DNA from: GCA-2725625 sp964574215
GTDB lineage: Bacteria; Pseudomonadota; Alphaproteobacteria; Rhodospirillales; UBA2165
DNA length: 64,000 nucleotides
Direction: 5' to 3'
Assembly: GCA_964574215.1 (NCBI GenBank)
Contig: CAZNLR010000007.1
Span: 1 to 64,000 of the forward strand
This document shows positions 16,839 through 26,276 of this stretch, piece after piece. The stretch's first letter is position 1, and each line of letters begins with the position of its first letter. Position numbers and translations under genes: made by a program. The notes below the pieces were generated by a model. The model was not told the origin of the DNA, ran no database searches, and worked only from the letters and a program-made list of their open reading frames with translations.

Positions 16839-18032
16839 CTACTCCAGTTTCGCGCCGTCCGCCACCCACTGGCCCAGCCGTTTGCGTTCGCCAGCGGTCA
16901 TATTGCTTTCGTGGCCGCTTTCGCGCCGGTTGGGCATGGTGAGGGATTCCACGGCGCTGGCTTTAATCTTTTGAGCGTGGCGCTTGATATCCTCGGGCCG
17001 GTCAAAGCTTATACCGCCCGGCGTGGGGCCGAAAGTGCGGTCCGAGGGCACCGTAGAATGACAGCTCAGGCACCGCTTGATGATGATGCCGCGTACCTCG
17101 GTAAAGGATACGGGCTTGGTCCCGGCGGTTGGCTGAGAAGAGGGCGTTATCGATACCATAAAGGCGGCAACGCCGAGCCCGGCCAACGCCAGTACCAAGG
17201 CCCAGATACCAGCCTTCCCGCTCACCACCAGATGCCGCGCCAGGATGAAGGCCACCACCAGGATGGACAAAACAACCCAACTAAGGTGATGACTGTAGAT
17301 AACCGGATAATGATTGCTGAGCATCAGCACGACGGTGGGAAAGATCAAATAGCTGTTATGGGTCGACCGCACACTGGCATGACCACAGATATTTTCGTCG
17401 GCCGTTCTTCCCTCTTCCCTGGCGTCCGCCATTTCCTTCAAGGCGGGCAGAAGCCGAAACCAGATATTGCCCATCATAACCGACCCGAGAACCGCTCCCA
17501 TCAGGACAAAAACCGCGCGGCCGGAGAACATCTGTGCCAGCCCCCAGACCAGCAAGACAAAAAATACCGGGGTAATAAGTCCAGCCAAAAACGAATTTTC
17601 GCTCTGCGGCGACCGCCACAAATAATCATAAACGATCCAGGACACCACCAGCAGCGCGATGATGATCCCCGCCCCAAGGGTGGCGTTCATGGGTTGACCG
17701 CCGGCATCGACGAGGAGACCGCCGCCGGGCAAATGAGCCAGCATCACCAAAAGCAACACGCCGCTCACCCAGGTGAGCAAGGTTTCACGCTTGAACCAGA
17801 TATGGGTCTTGGCCATACCGCCGGGACCGGGCAAAAGCTTGTCCACCAGCAATGATCCGGCCAGATCGATCAACCAGGGTTCGCCCCGTTCACCCTTCGC
17901 CGCCCGTTCTGGATCGGCGAAAATCCGGTCCAGCCATAGAAGATAGAGCGATCCGCCGATCCAGGATATGCCCGCCATGATGTGGAACCAGCGCAATACC
18001 AGATCGAACCAGTCGATGGCATTCCACTCCAT
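16839..18032 (-). CDS. puuD: PuuD-like membrane protein with C-terminal cytochrome c domain
   Basis: A 397-residue protein matching urate hydroxylase PuuD in architecture: an N-terminal membrane domain (DUF989-like) with about eight hydrophobic helices carrying conserved His (RWFHIMAGISWIGGS, NSYLIFPTVVLMLSNHYP), and a C-terminal c-type cytochrome with heme motif C321-L-S-C-H325. A MPNRRESGHESNMT segment could supply the axial Met. Known PuuD oxidises urate and passes electrons to the respiratory chain through the heme. No other clear uricase-pathway gene adjoins it, so the true substrate could differ. It lies between an alpha/beta hydrolase (73 bp upstream) and the ThDP enzyme (5 bp downstream). 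Confidence 0.82.
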   Translation of the reverse strand: MEWNAIDWFDLVLRWFHIMAGISWIGGSLYLLWLDRIFADPERAAKGERGEPWLIDLAGSLLVDKLLPGPGGMAKTHIWFKRETLLTWVSGVLLLVMLAHLPGGGLLVDAGGQPMNATLGAGIIIALLVVSWIVYDYLWRSPQSENSFLAGLITPVFFVLLVWGLAQMFSGRAVFVLMGAVLGSVMMGNIWFRLLPALKEMADAREEGRTADENICGHASVRSTHNSYLIFPTVVLMLSNHYPVIYSHHLSWVVLSILVVAFILARHLVVSGKAGIWALVLALAGLGVAAFMVSITPSSQPTAGTKPVSFTEVRGIIIKRCLSCHSTVPSDRTFGPTPGGISFDRPEDIKRHAQKIKASAVESLTMPNRRESGHESNMTAGERKRLGQWVADGAKLE

Positions 18033-18105
18033 ATTCCCGTCCCCCTTCGGATCGTTTGGTCAGACTCTGGTATTGAATAATAAATACTTAGGTGCAACTG
18101 AAATT

Positions 18106-18942
18106 TTAACGAAAAGAAGCTAACTCCAGGTGCTCAATCAGAAATTCGCGCAGGATGCGATTGAAGGCGTCCGGCTGTTCCAGGTTACTGAGATGGCCCG
18201 CGTCCTCGATCACCGCCATGCGGGCGTTGGGAATTTTTTCCATCATGGTATCGCCGATGGACGGCGGCGTAAGCTTGTCATGCTCGCCGAAGATCAGTTG
18301 TACGGGCACATCGAAATCGGCAAGGCTGCCGCTGGCGTCGTAAGTAACCGTCGCCTCGATGGTTTTCAGATACGACTCGACGTGAATCTCCACCAGACTA
18401 TGGTAGAGCTTGTCCTTGGCCTGCTGGCTGCAATTGGGGCCGACCAGTGATTTAATCAGAACGGGCGCTAGGTCGGCAGGCGATTTTCCCTCCTTCAAGG
18501 GATTTTGCCTCAATTCGATAAATTCCTTCTGCTTTTCGGGACTTAACGCCGTTTCATAACTGAAAAAACAATCGCAGAGCGTCAGTGTCGCCACTCTCTC
18601 GTTATACCGGGGGAAAAAGTCCATCAGAATGCGGGCGCCCATGGAAAGGCCGACCAAATGCGCCTTGGCGATGTCCCGTGCATCCAGCAGCCGGGCCAGA
18701 TCACGGCTGAAATCACTGAAATTCAGCGGCCCCTCGTAGTCGTCCGAGGCACCGTAGCCCCGCGCATCCCAGGCGATGGTTGTGCACATGTCCGCCACGG
18801 CCACTTGCTGATCCGTCCAGCTTGATCGATTGCCGCCGATGCCATGGAGAAACACCACCGGCGGCCCCTCACCGGCCTCATCGTAGCCGATGGCAGGAGA
18901 CCCGTTGACCCAATGCTGTGTGATTTCCTGAATTCCCGTCAC
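18106..18942 (-). CDS. Alpha/beta hydrolase
   Basis: A 278-residue hydrolase of the 3-oxoadipate enol-lactonase/esterase type. The oxyanion-hole motif HGIGGNRSSW lies near residue 33, the nucleophile Ser100 in the elbow GLSMG, the acid Asp in FGEHDKL, and the catalytic His in EDAGHLSNLEQP. Start is GTG 18942 with GGAGG 8 bp upstream. First gene of the three-gene leftward operon with the PuuD-like protein and the ThDP enzyme. Cytoplasmic; it would hydrolyse an ester, lactone or C-C bond in the same pathway (inference). Confidence 0.88.
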   Translation of the reverse strand: MTGIQEITQHWVNGSPAIGYDEAGEGPPVVFLHGIGGNRSSWTDQQVAVADMCTTIAWDARGYGASDDYEGPLNFSDFSRDLARLLDARDIAKAHLVGLSMGARILMDFFPRYNERVATLTLCDCFFSYETALSPEKQKEFIELRQNPLKEGKSPADLAPVLIKSLVGPNCSQQAKDKLYHSLVEIHVESYLKTIEATVTYDASGSLADFDVPVQLIFGEHDKLTPPSIGDTMMEKIPNARMAVIEDAGHLSNLEQPDAFNRILREFLIEHLELASFR

Positions 18943-19107
18943 GCAAATGCCTCCAATTTATTTTTCGACTATAGTAGGCTGAAATGAAATGCGCTTGCTA
19001 TTTTGGGGAAATATCTTTTGTCTGGCGTGTAAAGTAATTGATCGTCATCAACCCGGCTTACCAGAATTGATTCCGGGTAGAGATATGTTCGACAAAGGTA
19101 GGGTTTC

Positions 19108-19428
19108 ATGATTACAGCCATTGTTCAATTTCAAGTGTCGGGCGATACCACCAAAGAACAGATCTTTGAAAATATGGGCAAAGTCGCGCCGAAATTTGAA
19201 AACATGCCGGGCCTGATACGCAAAAATTTTCTCTTTGACGGGGATCGCGGCGTCGGGGGCGGTGTCTACACCTGGGAAACCAGAGAAGCGGCCGAAGCCG
19301 TCTATGCCGAGGGCGGCCCCTGGCGCGAGGCCATCCGAACGCTTTACGGCGTTGACCCCGAAATAACCTGGTTCGATACACCGATCATCGTCGACAACGC
19401 GATGGGTGAAATTAAAACGGCCAATTAA
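19108..19428 (+). CDS. ABM-fold protein (YdhR-like putative monooxygenase)
   Basis: A 106-residue dimeric ferredoxin-like (antibiotic biosynthesis monooxygenase-type) protein, similar in pattern to YdhR: ITAIVQFQVSGDTTKEQI opens the first strand, followed by MPGLIRKNFLFD and GGVYTWETREAAEAVY, the usual core of strand, loop and helix. Such proteins bind small aromatic or quinone molecules; a catalytic role is not certain. ATG 19108 follows AAGGTAGGG. Next gene on the strand is the DMT transporter, 25 bp after the stop, so they probably form one transcript. Confidence 0.75.
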   Translation: MITAIVQFQVSGDTTKEQIFENMGKVAPKFENMPGLIRKNFLFDGDRGVGGGVYTWETREAAEAVYAEGGPWREAIRTLYGVDPEITWFDTPIIVDNAMGEIKTAN

Positions 19429-19453
19429 GTCGTCTTGACTTAGTGAGCATACC

Positions 19454-20335
19454 TTGACCCTCGCCCTCACCTCAAACCTCCGCGGCATATTTTTTATGCT
19501 TGGCGCGGCAACCATATTCGCGCTGAAGGACGGCTTCGCAAAACATCTCAGCACGATATATCCCGTCGCTGAACTTCTTTGGGCGCAATACAGCCTGCTG
19601 TTGGTTCTGGTGCCCCCGTACCTTATTTGGCGGTTTGGTTGGAAAGGCTTAAGGCCCTTTAGTTTTATCTCGCAGATATTCCGAGGGATGCTTGGTGTCG
19701 GCACCGTCGGACTGTTTTATCTGGCTATTCAGGATATCCCCCTGGCGGATGCAACCGCGCTCTCTTTTATTACGCCGATAATCGTCACGCTCCTGTCACC
19801 ATGGCTGTTAAATGAAAAAGTGGGATTGCGGCGCTGGCTTGCCGTGATCGTGGGTTTTATCGGAATTCTACTGGTCGTGCAGCCGGGCTTTCAGGAAATT
19901 CGGATCGGCACAGCCTACGGATTAGCGGCAGGTGTCGGCTTCGCATTTTTTCAAATTGCCACCCGCAAGCTCGCTCAACGTGACGCGCCAATGCTCACTG
20001 TACTTTATACGGCTCTGGTCGGCGGCGGCCTCTTAAACGCTTTACTTCCGGTTTATTGGATATCCCCACAGTCAACCGATTGGGCGATGCTGCTGGTCAT
20101 GTCGGCATTCGCCGCCACCGGTCAAGCGATGTTGATTTACGCGTTCGTATCCGCGCCTGCCGCTGTGGTTTCACCCTTCTTTTATGTCACGATCATCGTC
20201 GCGACGGCGACCGGGTATGTCGCGTTCGGAGATTTCCCCAATCTCATTGCATGGAGCGGCATCGCCATCGTCATCGCCTGCGGCATTTTCATCGCTCTAA
20301 GGGAAGCCAAAGTGAAGGAGGCGGTGGATCAATGA
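19454..20335 (+). CDS. DMT-superfamily (EamA) transporter
   Basis: A 293-residue inner-membrane protein with ten predicted helices in two EamA repeats. Repeat 1 ends with LSFITPIIVTLLSPWLLNEK, and repeat 2 with SPFFYVTIIVATATGYVAF. The pattern is that of drug/metabolite exporters of the S-adenosylmethionine- or amino-acid-exporter type. TTG start at 19454, with no other start before the first helix. It is downstream of the ABM-fold gene and overlaps the convergent isomerase gene by 7 bp at the stop. Substrate unknown. Confidence 0.85.
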   Translation: MTLALTSNLRGIFFMLGAATIFALKDGFAKHLSTIYPVAELLWAQYSLLLVLVPPYLIWRFGWKGLRPFSFISQIFRGMLGVGTVGLFYLAIQDIPLADATALSFITPIIVTLLSPWLLNEKVGLRRWLAVIVGFIGILLVVQPGFQEIRIGTAYGLAAGVGFAFFQIATRKLAQRDAPMLTVLYTALVGGGLLNALLPVYWISPQSTDWAMLLVMSAFAATGQAMLIYAFVSAPAAVVSPFFYVTIIVATATGYVAFGDFPNLIAWSGIAIVIACGIFIALREAKVKEAVDQ

Positions 20336-21072
20336 TTTGCCACAAGCCTACCGTATCCGGTGATCGGATCGTCGATGCCGGCGGCTCTGAGGCCGGCCCA
20401 AAAGGTTGCAATGTTGCTGGTGATGACCGGCTTGTCCAATTCCTCTTCCAATTCCTGAACCACCGACGCCGAGGCGAAATTTGCGCAGCTGATAAAGACA
20501 GCATCGGCCTCGTCCCGGTCGACGGACCGTACATGGTCACAAATTTGATCAGGCGGCACGGCGGCAAATTTTAGCCCCCGGTCCGGCGCGTCTCCAAAAT
20601 CCATTCCCGCCATCGCCACAACCTCAATGCCGCGTTCGCCGAAATATTCCGCCTCGTGGGCATTCACTTCTGCCGGATACGGTGTTGCCAAAGAGATATT
20701 TTTGACGCCGAGGGTTGCGAACGCCGCCATGACGGAACCGGTCGTCGATACCGCTTCGGCACCGGACGTGCTTTTCAACTTGTCGATCAATATTTCCGCC
20801 GGACAGGCCATCGACCCCACGGTGCAATTGTAGGCGACGATGTCGACAGCGCAGGAGCGGAGTTCGACCAGCCGCACATCCAAATCCTCCAACAGGCTTT
20901 TGAAGCCGTCTTCCTCGGGATGGAAATGAATGGGCATGCGGGTGAAATGGACGGTTACGCCTTCCGGCTTCATGGCGTTGAGCTCTGGTTCCGTGACCGT
21001 ATTTTCCGTCGGAATAATGAGGCCGAACTTTGCCCGCCAACCCGATGGCCAGGTTTCAATATTTTCTGTCAT
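20329..21072 (-). CDS. Asp/Glu racemase-superfamily protein, maleate isomerase/arylmalonate decarboxylase-like
   Basis: A 247-residue cytoplasmic enzyme of the two-cysteine racemase/isomerase superfamily. Catalytic Cys candidates are C83 (YNCTVGSM) and C196 (FISCANF), each on the expected pseudo-symmetric loop. LIIPTENTVTEPEL is the typical N-terminus of maleate cis-trans isomerases. GGGGAG 6 bp upstream supports the ATG at 21072. It is the last gene of a five-gene operon after hyuA-hyuB, 11 bp away. In such contexts it may isomerise maleate-like products or racemise a hydantoin or amino acid. Confidence 0.85.
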   Translation of the reverse strand: MTENIETWPSGWRAKFGLIIPTENTVTEPELNAMKPEGVTVHFTRMPIHFHPEEDGFKSLLEDLDVRLVELRSCAVDIVAYNCTVGSMACPAEILIDKLKSTSGAEAVSTTGSVMAAFATLGVKNISLATPYPAEVNAHEAEYFGERGIEVVAMAGMDFGDAPDRGLKFAAVPPDQICDHVRSVDRDEADAVFISCANFASASVVQELEEELDKPVITSNIATFWAGLRAAGIDDPITGYGRLVANH

Positions 21073-21083
21073 CTTCCGCTCCC

Positions 21084-23120
21084 CTACCCGTTTTGTGTCA
21101 CGCGCGCCGCCTGGCCCAACGCATCGCGATAACGCACTTTTATCTGCTCCCAGTACTGTTCGAGCATATCCGGCGTCACGCGCTCGCCGTCTCGTGCCGC
21201 TCTATCCACTTGGCTCCATAGCTGATTGCGAACGTCCGCCCTAAACGGGATCGGCAAGCCGTAGAGAATATCCGTAAACCGATCCCACATTTCGTCCGAC
21301 CATAGGCGTTCGTATTCCTCGCGGTCGGGGCCCAGCCGATAGAGTTCGACCTCTGCCGTTTCCGCAACTAGCAGTTTTTGACGGTTTTCTACCGTGGCCC
21401 GCCTGTCGATCCCCTCACCATTGAGCACGACGCCATAGTCCCGCTCTGCGGCGGCAGCGGAAATGATACCATCGGCCAGATCCTTTTTGATCGACTCAAT
21501 GTTGCGTTCCAATGGGCTGCCGTATCCGGCGCCTCCCGGAGTATAGACCTGTAGGACATCGCCGGACGACAGGGCCAAACTATCAATCTTGCCGATATCC
21601 TCGAACGCGTCGGCGCCGGCGGCGCGCAAAAGGACTTTGCCTTTGGCGCCACACAAACCGCCCAGCAATCCCCATGGCGCGAAACGGTGACGTTCCATGC
21701 CGCGCGCCGTGGCAATACAATTGGGCGAGAGAATTTCAAATTCCAAAACTTTGCCGCAGCCGCCCCGGAACTTTCCGGCTCCCGCCGAATCCTCCCGCAA
21801 TCCGTAGCGCCTGATTTTCACCGCCGCGATGGACTCGACAATTTCGGCGGGATTGTTTCTTAAATTCGAGAGATCAACCACATCGCGGGCATTGACGCCG
21901 TCGGAATCCGCCGTGGCGCCGGTGCCGCCGACCATGGGCTCGACCACGGTGACCTTTAACCCGCCTGCCACCAAATTGGGTTCAGCGAAAACAATGGGCG
22001 CCACGTAACCTGCGCCCGCAGCCGGCACCACCTCCGGGATGGCCTGGGCCAATGCCCCCATGAGCGCGTCCTGAACGCGCACGCCGAGCGTGGTTCTAAG
22101 GCCAATGGCGGCGGGGAACGTGCAGTTAAGGATCGAGCCTTCCGGGACCACCACCTCCACCGGCCGCATCAGACCGGCATTCAGCGGAATTTCGTGATCC
22201 ATGGTCAGCAGCAGAAACATGATTTTGTAGACCATCCAGGGGTGCGGCTTGCCTTCGCTGTACAGATTGAAAGACGCCCGGACCTGAACATCAGTGCCGG
22301 TGAAATCCAACAGCATGGTACCGCCGTCGATGATCACGGTGACCTTTACCTTGATGGGAATATCGGTGACCACATCGTCTTCCAGATAGTCGGAAAAGCT
22401 GTATCGTCCGTCGGGAATATTTTCGATGACGGCGCGGGAGCGCGCTTCGGAATAATCCAAGGCGTCATCAATCGCCTGCCACGTTTCGGTAAGGCCATAT
22501 CGATTAACCAGTTCCTTGATCCTTTGCTCGCCCATATTGACCGCGGTTACCATGGCGCCGATATCGCCCCAATTGTCTTCCGGAATCCGGCAATTGGCGA
22601 AAAACAGTTCAAGGAAATCCTGATTTTTCTGCCCGGCCCGATAGAGTTTCATGGGCGGAATTCTCAGCCCCTCTTGATAAATTTCATAGCTTGACGGCGA
22701 CAGACTTCCGGCCACTTTGCCGCCGATGTCCGTGGCATGAACATAGGCGAAGGCGTAACAGACCAGTTCGCCTTCATAAAAGATCGGCTTAAAGATGTTG
22801 ATATCCGGCAGATGCGACCCCACGCCGCCGGTGGTATAGGGGTCGTTGAAGATGACGATATCGCCGTCTGCCAAATCATCGATGGCATTCAGCACCGTCA
22901 GATAATTGAGACTGACGAACATGGTGATCCCGATCGCTTTCGGGAAGCCGAATATTTCACCGTTCTTTGAAATCAGTGCAACGCCCAGATCGCCGGTTTC
23001 ATTGACAAAAGCCGTATAGCCCGTTCGTTTCAGCGCGTACGCCATCTCCTCGGCGATGGATCGAAATCGTTGCACCAGGATTTCCAACTGAACTGGATCG
23101 GTCTTGAACCCTGTGGTCAT
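21084..23120 (-). CDS. hyuB: Hydantoinase B/oxoprolinase-type subunit
   Basis: A 678-residue HyuB family protein: beta-type subunit of ATP-dependent N-methylhydantoinase, 5-oxoprolinase, or acetone/acetophenone carboxylase. Landmarks: DPVQLEILVQRFRSIAEEM at the N-terminus, DPYTTGGVGSHLPDI, the central GGTGATADSDGVNARD and the closing YTPGGAGYGSP. It overlaps hyuA by 4 bp, so translation is coupled. Works with HyuA on cyclic amides or related compounds; the exact substrate is not readable from sequence. Confidence 0.92.
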   Translation of the reverse strand: MTTGFKTDPVQLEILVQRFRSIAEEMAYALKRTGYTAFVNETGDLGVALISKNGEIFGFPKAIGITMFVSLNYLTVLNAIDDLADGDIVIFNDPYTTGGVGSHLPDINIFKPIFYEGELVCYAFAYVHATDIGGKVAGSLSPSSYEIYQEGLRIPPMKLYRAGQKNQDFLELFFANCRIPEDNWGDIGAMVTAVNMGEQRIKELVNRYGLTETWQAIDDALDYSEARSRAVIENIPDGRYSFSDYLEDDVVTDIPIKVKVTVIIDGGTMLLDFTGTDVQVRASFNLYSEGKPHPWMVYKIMFLLLTMDHEIPLNAGLMRPVEVVVPEGSILNCTFPAAIGLRTTLGVRVQDALMGALAQAIPEVVPAAGAGYVAPIVFAEPNLVAGGLKVTVVEPMVGGTGATADSDGVNARDVVDLSNLRNNPAEIVESIAAVKIRRYGLREDSAGAGKFRGGCGKVLEFEILSPNCIATARGMERHRFAPWGLLGGLCGAKGKVLLRAAGADAFEDIGKIDSLALSSGDVLQVYTPGGAGYGSPLERNIESIKKDLADGIISAAAAERDYGVVLNGEGIDRRATVENRQKLLVAETAEVELYRLGPDREEYERLWSDEMWDRFTDILYGLPIPFRADVRNQLWSQVDRAARDGERVTPDMLEQYWEQIKVRYRDALGQAARVTQNG

Positions 23121-25168
23121 GAAGAATCCTTTTTGGTCAAAACCAAAATCCCGTGGAGATTAACTTCGGCGGCATAGTCAGCCGTTACCACAGTTGTCGT
23201 ATCGAACTGTTCAATAATAGCCGGTCCGAAAATTCGATGCCCCGGCAAAAGATTGGCGCGATCATAAATTTCGGCAACATGCCATACGCCGGCAAGATAA
23301 ATTCGGCGGGTTGCAATGGCTGCCGGACCCGGTCCGCTGTCGGATACCGCAATAGCAGGAAGCGCCGGTTTCGGTACCTTGCCAACGGTTCGAAGCCTTA
23401 GGTTTATCAATTCCGCCGGAAGATCCGGGTCGGAACGCTTGTACAGCTCCTCATACGTTTGGTGAAAAAGCCGCTTTATGTCTTCGGTGGAGTCTTCGTT
23501 GTCATTTAAATCAACTTCTATATCGAATGCCTGACCGACATACCGCACGTCCGCTGAGCGTTGGACGTCGGTTGCCTCGATGTTCGAACCCTGACGGTCG
23601 AGCCAGTCCGCTCCTTCTTTTTCCAGTTCTTCGAAAGCGTCGGCGATTTCTTGATCGCCGACTTCGGCCAAGGGGCGGCGGAACGTCCGGATATAGTCGG
23701 ATTTTAAATCGGCCACTGCGGCGCCCAGGGCGCACAGCGTGCCGGGCGACGGCGGCACGATTATCCGCGGAATATTGGTTTCATCGGCAAGGAAGCAGGC
23801 ATGGGTCGCGCCGGCGCCACCATAAGCAATCAGGGAAAAGTCCCTGGGATCGATGCCGCGTTTGGTCAGCAAGGGCAAAAGCGCCGTCGACATGTTGGAT
23901 GTGGCGATGCGGATCACCGCCTCCGCTGCCGCATCGATGCTGAAACCGATCTTTTCCGCGAGACCTTTGATTGCGGCCTGGGCGCGATCTTGGTGAAGTA
24001 CCATCGACCCGCCGATAAAATTGTCCTGGTTCAAGAGGCCGCAGGTCAAATAGGCATCGGTGAGTGTGGGTTCCGTGCCACCCTGGCCGTAGCAAGCCGG
24101 ACCCGGTTCCGCACCGGCACTGTGCGGGCCGACCTTAAGCATGCCGAAATCATCGAACCAGGCGATAGAACCGCCGCCGGCCCCAACGGAAAACACATCC
24201 ACCGAGGGTAATATGCACGGAAAATCGCCGACCGATGCCTCGGTGGAATGAGAAGGCTCGCCATTGCGGATGACCGAGACTTCGGCGCTGGTGCCGCCGA
24301 TATCCAGGGCGATGGCCTCTCCCACCTCGGCGAATTCGGACACATGGGCGGCGCCGACGACACCGGCGGCCGGACCGGACAGCAACGTATGCACCGGCTC
24401 TTTTGCTGCAATATCGGCCGCCATGACACCACCGTTCGAACGGGTCAGGAAAATCTTCGCTGCCATACCGATTTGATCGCTTTCCTCTCTCAGAGAATCC
24501 AAATAGCGGCTCATGAGCGGTTGGACATAGGCGTTCAGGACGCTCACGCTGGCGCGTTCATATTCTCTTATCTCGGGCCACAATCCACTTGAGAGGGAAA
24601 CCGGCAGATCCGAATTCGACAACGACAATTGCTTTTTCACGGACCTCTCATTGGCCGGATTGGCATAGGCATGCAGCAGGCAGACAGCCACGCTTTCTAC
24701 TTCCGCCTTAGCCAATTCCGCCAATCCGTTTTCTATTATGCCGGAGGACGTCTCTTCGACGATTTCTCCTTGCGGCGTCACCTGTCCATCGACTTCAAAC
24801 ACCAGACCGCGCGATACCAACGAATCCGGCAGGGTGCTGTGAAGATCGAAAATATTCGGTTTCCCTAAGCGGGCAATTTCCAGGACATCCCGGTTGCCCG
24901 GACTGACAATCAGCGCCACCTTGGCGCCTGTTCGTTGAATGATGGAGTTCAGTGCAATGGTCGTGCCGTGGACGAAGTCCCCTACCGCCGCTGGTTCGGC
25001 GCCGATCCGATCCAGTAACTCGACAATACCGGTGATAACCGCCTGTGAGGGATTTTGCGGTGTACTCGGCACCTTGTGATTGAATATTTCTCCTGACGTT
25101 TGATCGAGCAAATTGACGTCAGTAAATGTCCCCCCAACATCAACACCTAGTTTAAAAGATTTCGCCAA
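23117..25168 (-). CDS. hyuA: Hydantoinase A/oxoprolinase-type ATPase subunit
   Basis: A 683-residue HyuA protein with an actin/Hsp70-like ATPase fold. The N-terminal GVDVGGTFTDVNLLD is the phosphate loop; GTTIALNSIIQR, DIGGTSAEVSVI and SVGAGGGSIAW follow, and the C-terminal half carries AYGGAGATHACFLAD. It phosphorylates or activates the amide of the substrate ring for hydrolysis with HyuB. Starts at ATG 25168, 11 bp after the dehydrogenase. Middle of a five-gene operon. Confidence 0.93.
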   Translation of the reverse strand: MAKSFKLGVDVGGTFTDVNLLDQTSGEIFNHKVPSTPQNPSQAVITGIVELLDRIGAEPAAVGDFVHGTTIALNSIIQRTGAKVALIVSPGNRDVLEIARLGKPNIFDLHSTLPDSLVSRGLVFEVDGQVTPQGEIVEETSSGIIENGLAELAKAEVESVAVCLLHAYANPANERSVKKQLSLSNSDLPVSLSSGLWPEIREYERASVSVLNAYVQPLMSRYLDSLREESDQIGMAAKIFLTRSNGGVMAADIAAKEPVHTLLSGPAAGVVGAAHVSEFAEVGEAIALDIGGTSAEVSVIRNGEPSHSTEASVGDFPCILPSVDVFSVGAGGGSIAWFDDFGMLKVGPHSAGAEPGPACYGQGGTEPTLTDAYLTCGLLNQDNFIGGSMVLHQDRAQAAIKGLAEKIGFSIDAAAEAVIRIATSNMSTALLPLLTKRGIDPRDFSLIAYGGAGATHACFLADETNIPRIIVPPSPGTLCALGAAVADLKSDYIRTFRRPLAEVGDQEIADAFEELEKEGADWLDRQGSNIEATDVQRSADVRYVGQAFDIEVDLNDNEDSTEDIKRLFHQTYEELYKRSDPDLPAELINLRLRTVGKVPKPALPAIAVSDSGPGPAAIATRRIYLAGVWHVAEIYDRANLLPGHRIFGPAIIEQFDTTTVVTADYAAEVNLHGILVLTKKDSS

Positions 25169-25179
25169 TTTCTGATTCC

Positions 25180-26241
25180 TTAAATCAGGCTGACGCCACC
25201 GAACCGGTCCAGCCAGAGATCGATGACTTCCTTATTGTAGACGTGTTCGGGAATTTGACCACGAAAGGCGGTCAAAACGGCGTTGGTGGCCCAGGGGATC
25301 GATGGCTCTAGACCACTGTCACGGTTGTAGCCGACCGCATGAGGCGACAGCAAAACCTTGTTGCCCATGCCGAGTAGCGGCGATTGAGTGGGTACCGGCT
25401 CCACCACGAAAACATCGATGGCGGCGGCGGCGATGATGTCCTTTTCAAGCGCCAGGGCCAACGCCTCCTCGTCGACGACCGGCCCCCGCGCCGTATTGAT
25501 AAATACGGCGGTCTTTTTCATCATGGCGAACTGCTCTTCGCCCATCAGGTTCCGGGTTTCGTCGGTAAGGTTACAATGCAGGGTGACAATATCGGCTTCC
25601 TGCAAGAGCCTATCCAGATCCACCCGCTCCACACCGGCTCGAATAAACTGGGCAATATCCACATAGGGATCCGTTGCGATGACCCGCACCCGCCAGGGCG
25701 CCAATAGATCCGCCAACCGCGTTCCAATCCGGCCCAAGCCGACGATGCCCACCGTGACCCCCGGATACCCATCCTGGCGGGCGCCCAGATAGGTGCCTTC
25801 CAGGCTTTCGTGCCGCCAACCACCGTCTTTCACGTGGCGGTCCCGTTCCCTGGTTTTCTTGAGGATATCCAACATCATTGACATGGTGGTTTCGGCCACT
25901 CCACCCCAATTGGCTTCGGTTGGACAATGGGTAACCAATACGCCCAGTTCGGTCGCCGCCTCGACGTCTATATCGTCTACGCCGATGGTGTATTTGGAGA
26001 TAATCCTGAGGTTTTTAGCCGCCTTCAACACATCGCGGGTGACAGGATTTTGACGATTGGCCACACTCATCATGGCGCATACGCTGTCGTCCAACGCATC
26101 GGCGATATTGATATCTTCCGCCGCAAAATTACGCCAAAAGGCGGAGCCAAGCTTGAGTTCGCACCCGGCTTTCTCTAACCGACGATGGGACTCGCCACTT
26201 TCATCCACCGGTGTATAGATAAAAACCGTCGGCTTAGTCAT
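25180..26241 (-). CDS. D-2-hydroxyacid dehydrogenase (phosphoglycerate dehydrogenase-like)
   Basis: A 353-residue NAD(P)-dependent D-2-hydroxyacid dehydrogenase. The nucleotide-binding fold shows GIVGLGRIGTRLADLL then ATDPY; the catalytic set includes Arg in NTARGPVVDEEAL and His in SPHAVGYNRD. The start is set at ATG 26241 (MTKPTVFIYTP), with GGGAG 8-10 bp upstream; an in-frame start at 26256 has none. It reduces a 2-oxoacid or oxidises a 2-hydroxyacid made in the hyu pathway (inference). 35 bp after the deacetylase, 11 bp before hyuA. Confidence 0.9.
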   Translation of the reverse strand: MTKPTVFIYTPVDESGESHRRLEKAGCELKLGSAFWRNFAAEDINIADALDDSVCAMMSVANRQNPVTRDVLKAAKNLRIISKYTIGVDDIDVEAATELGVLVTHCPTEANWGGVAETTMSMMLDILKKTRERDRHVKDGGWRHESLEGTYLGARQDGYPGVTVGIVGLGRIGTRLADLLAPWRVRVIATDPYVDIAQFIRAGVERVDLDRLLQEADIVTLHCNLTDETRNLMGEEQFAMMKKTAVFINTARGPVVDEEALALALEKDIIAAAAIDVFVVEPVPTQSPLLGMGNKVLLSPHAVGYNRDSGLEPSIPWATNAVLTAFRGQIPEHVYNKEVIDLWLDRFGGVSLI

Positions 26242-26276
26242 GTCCCGTGCTCCCACAGACCACTATTTCAATACTG

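Noticed and set aside
16279..17855. Plus-strand frames opposite the ThDP and PuuD-like genes
   Set aside because: His/Gln/Gly-rich antisense reading; the minus-strand genes have heme, ThDP and membrane motifs.
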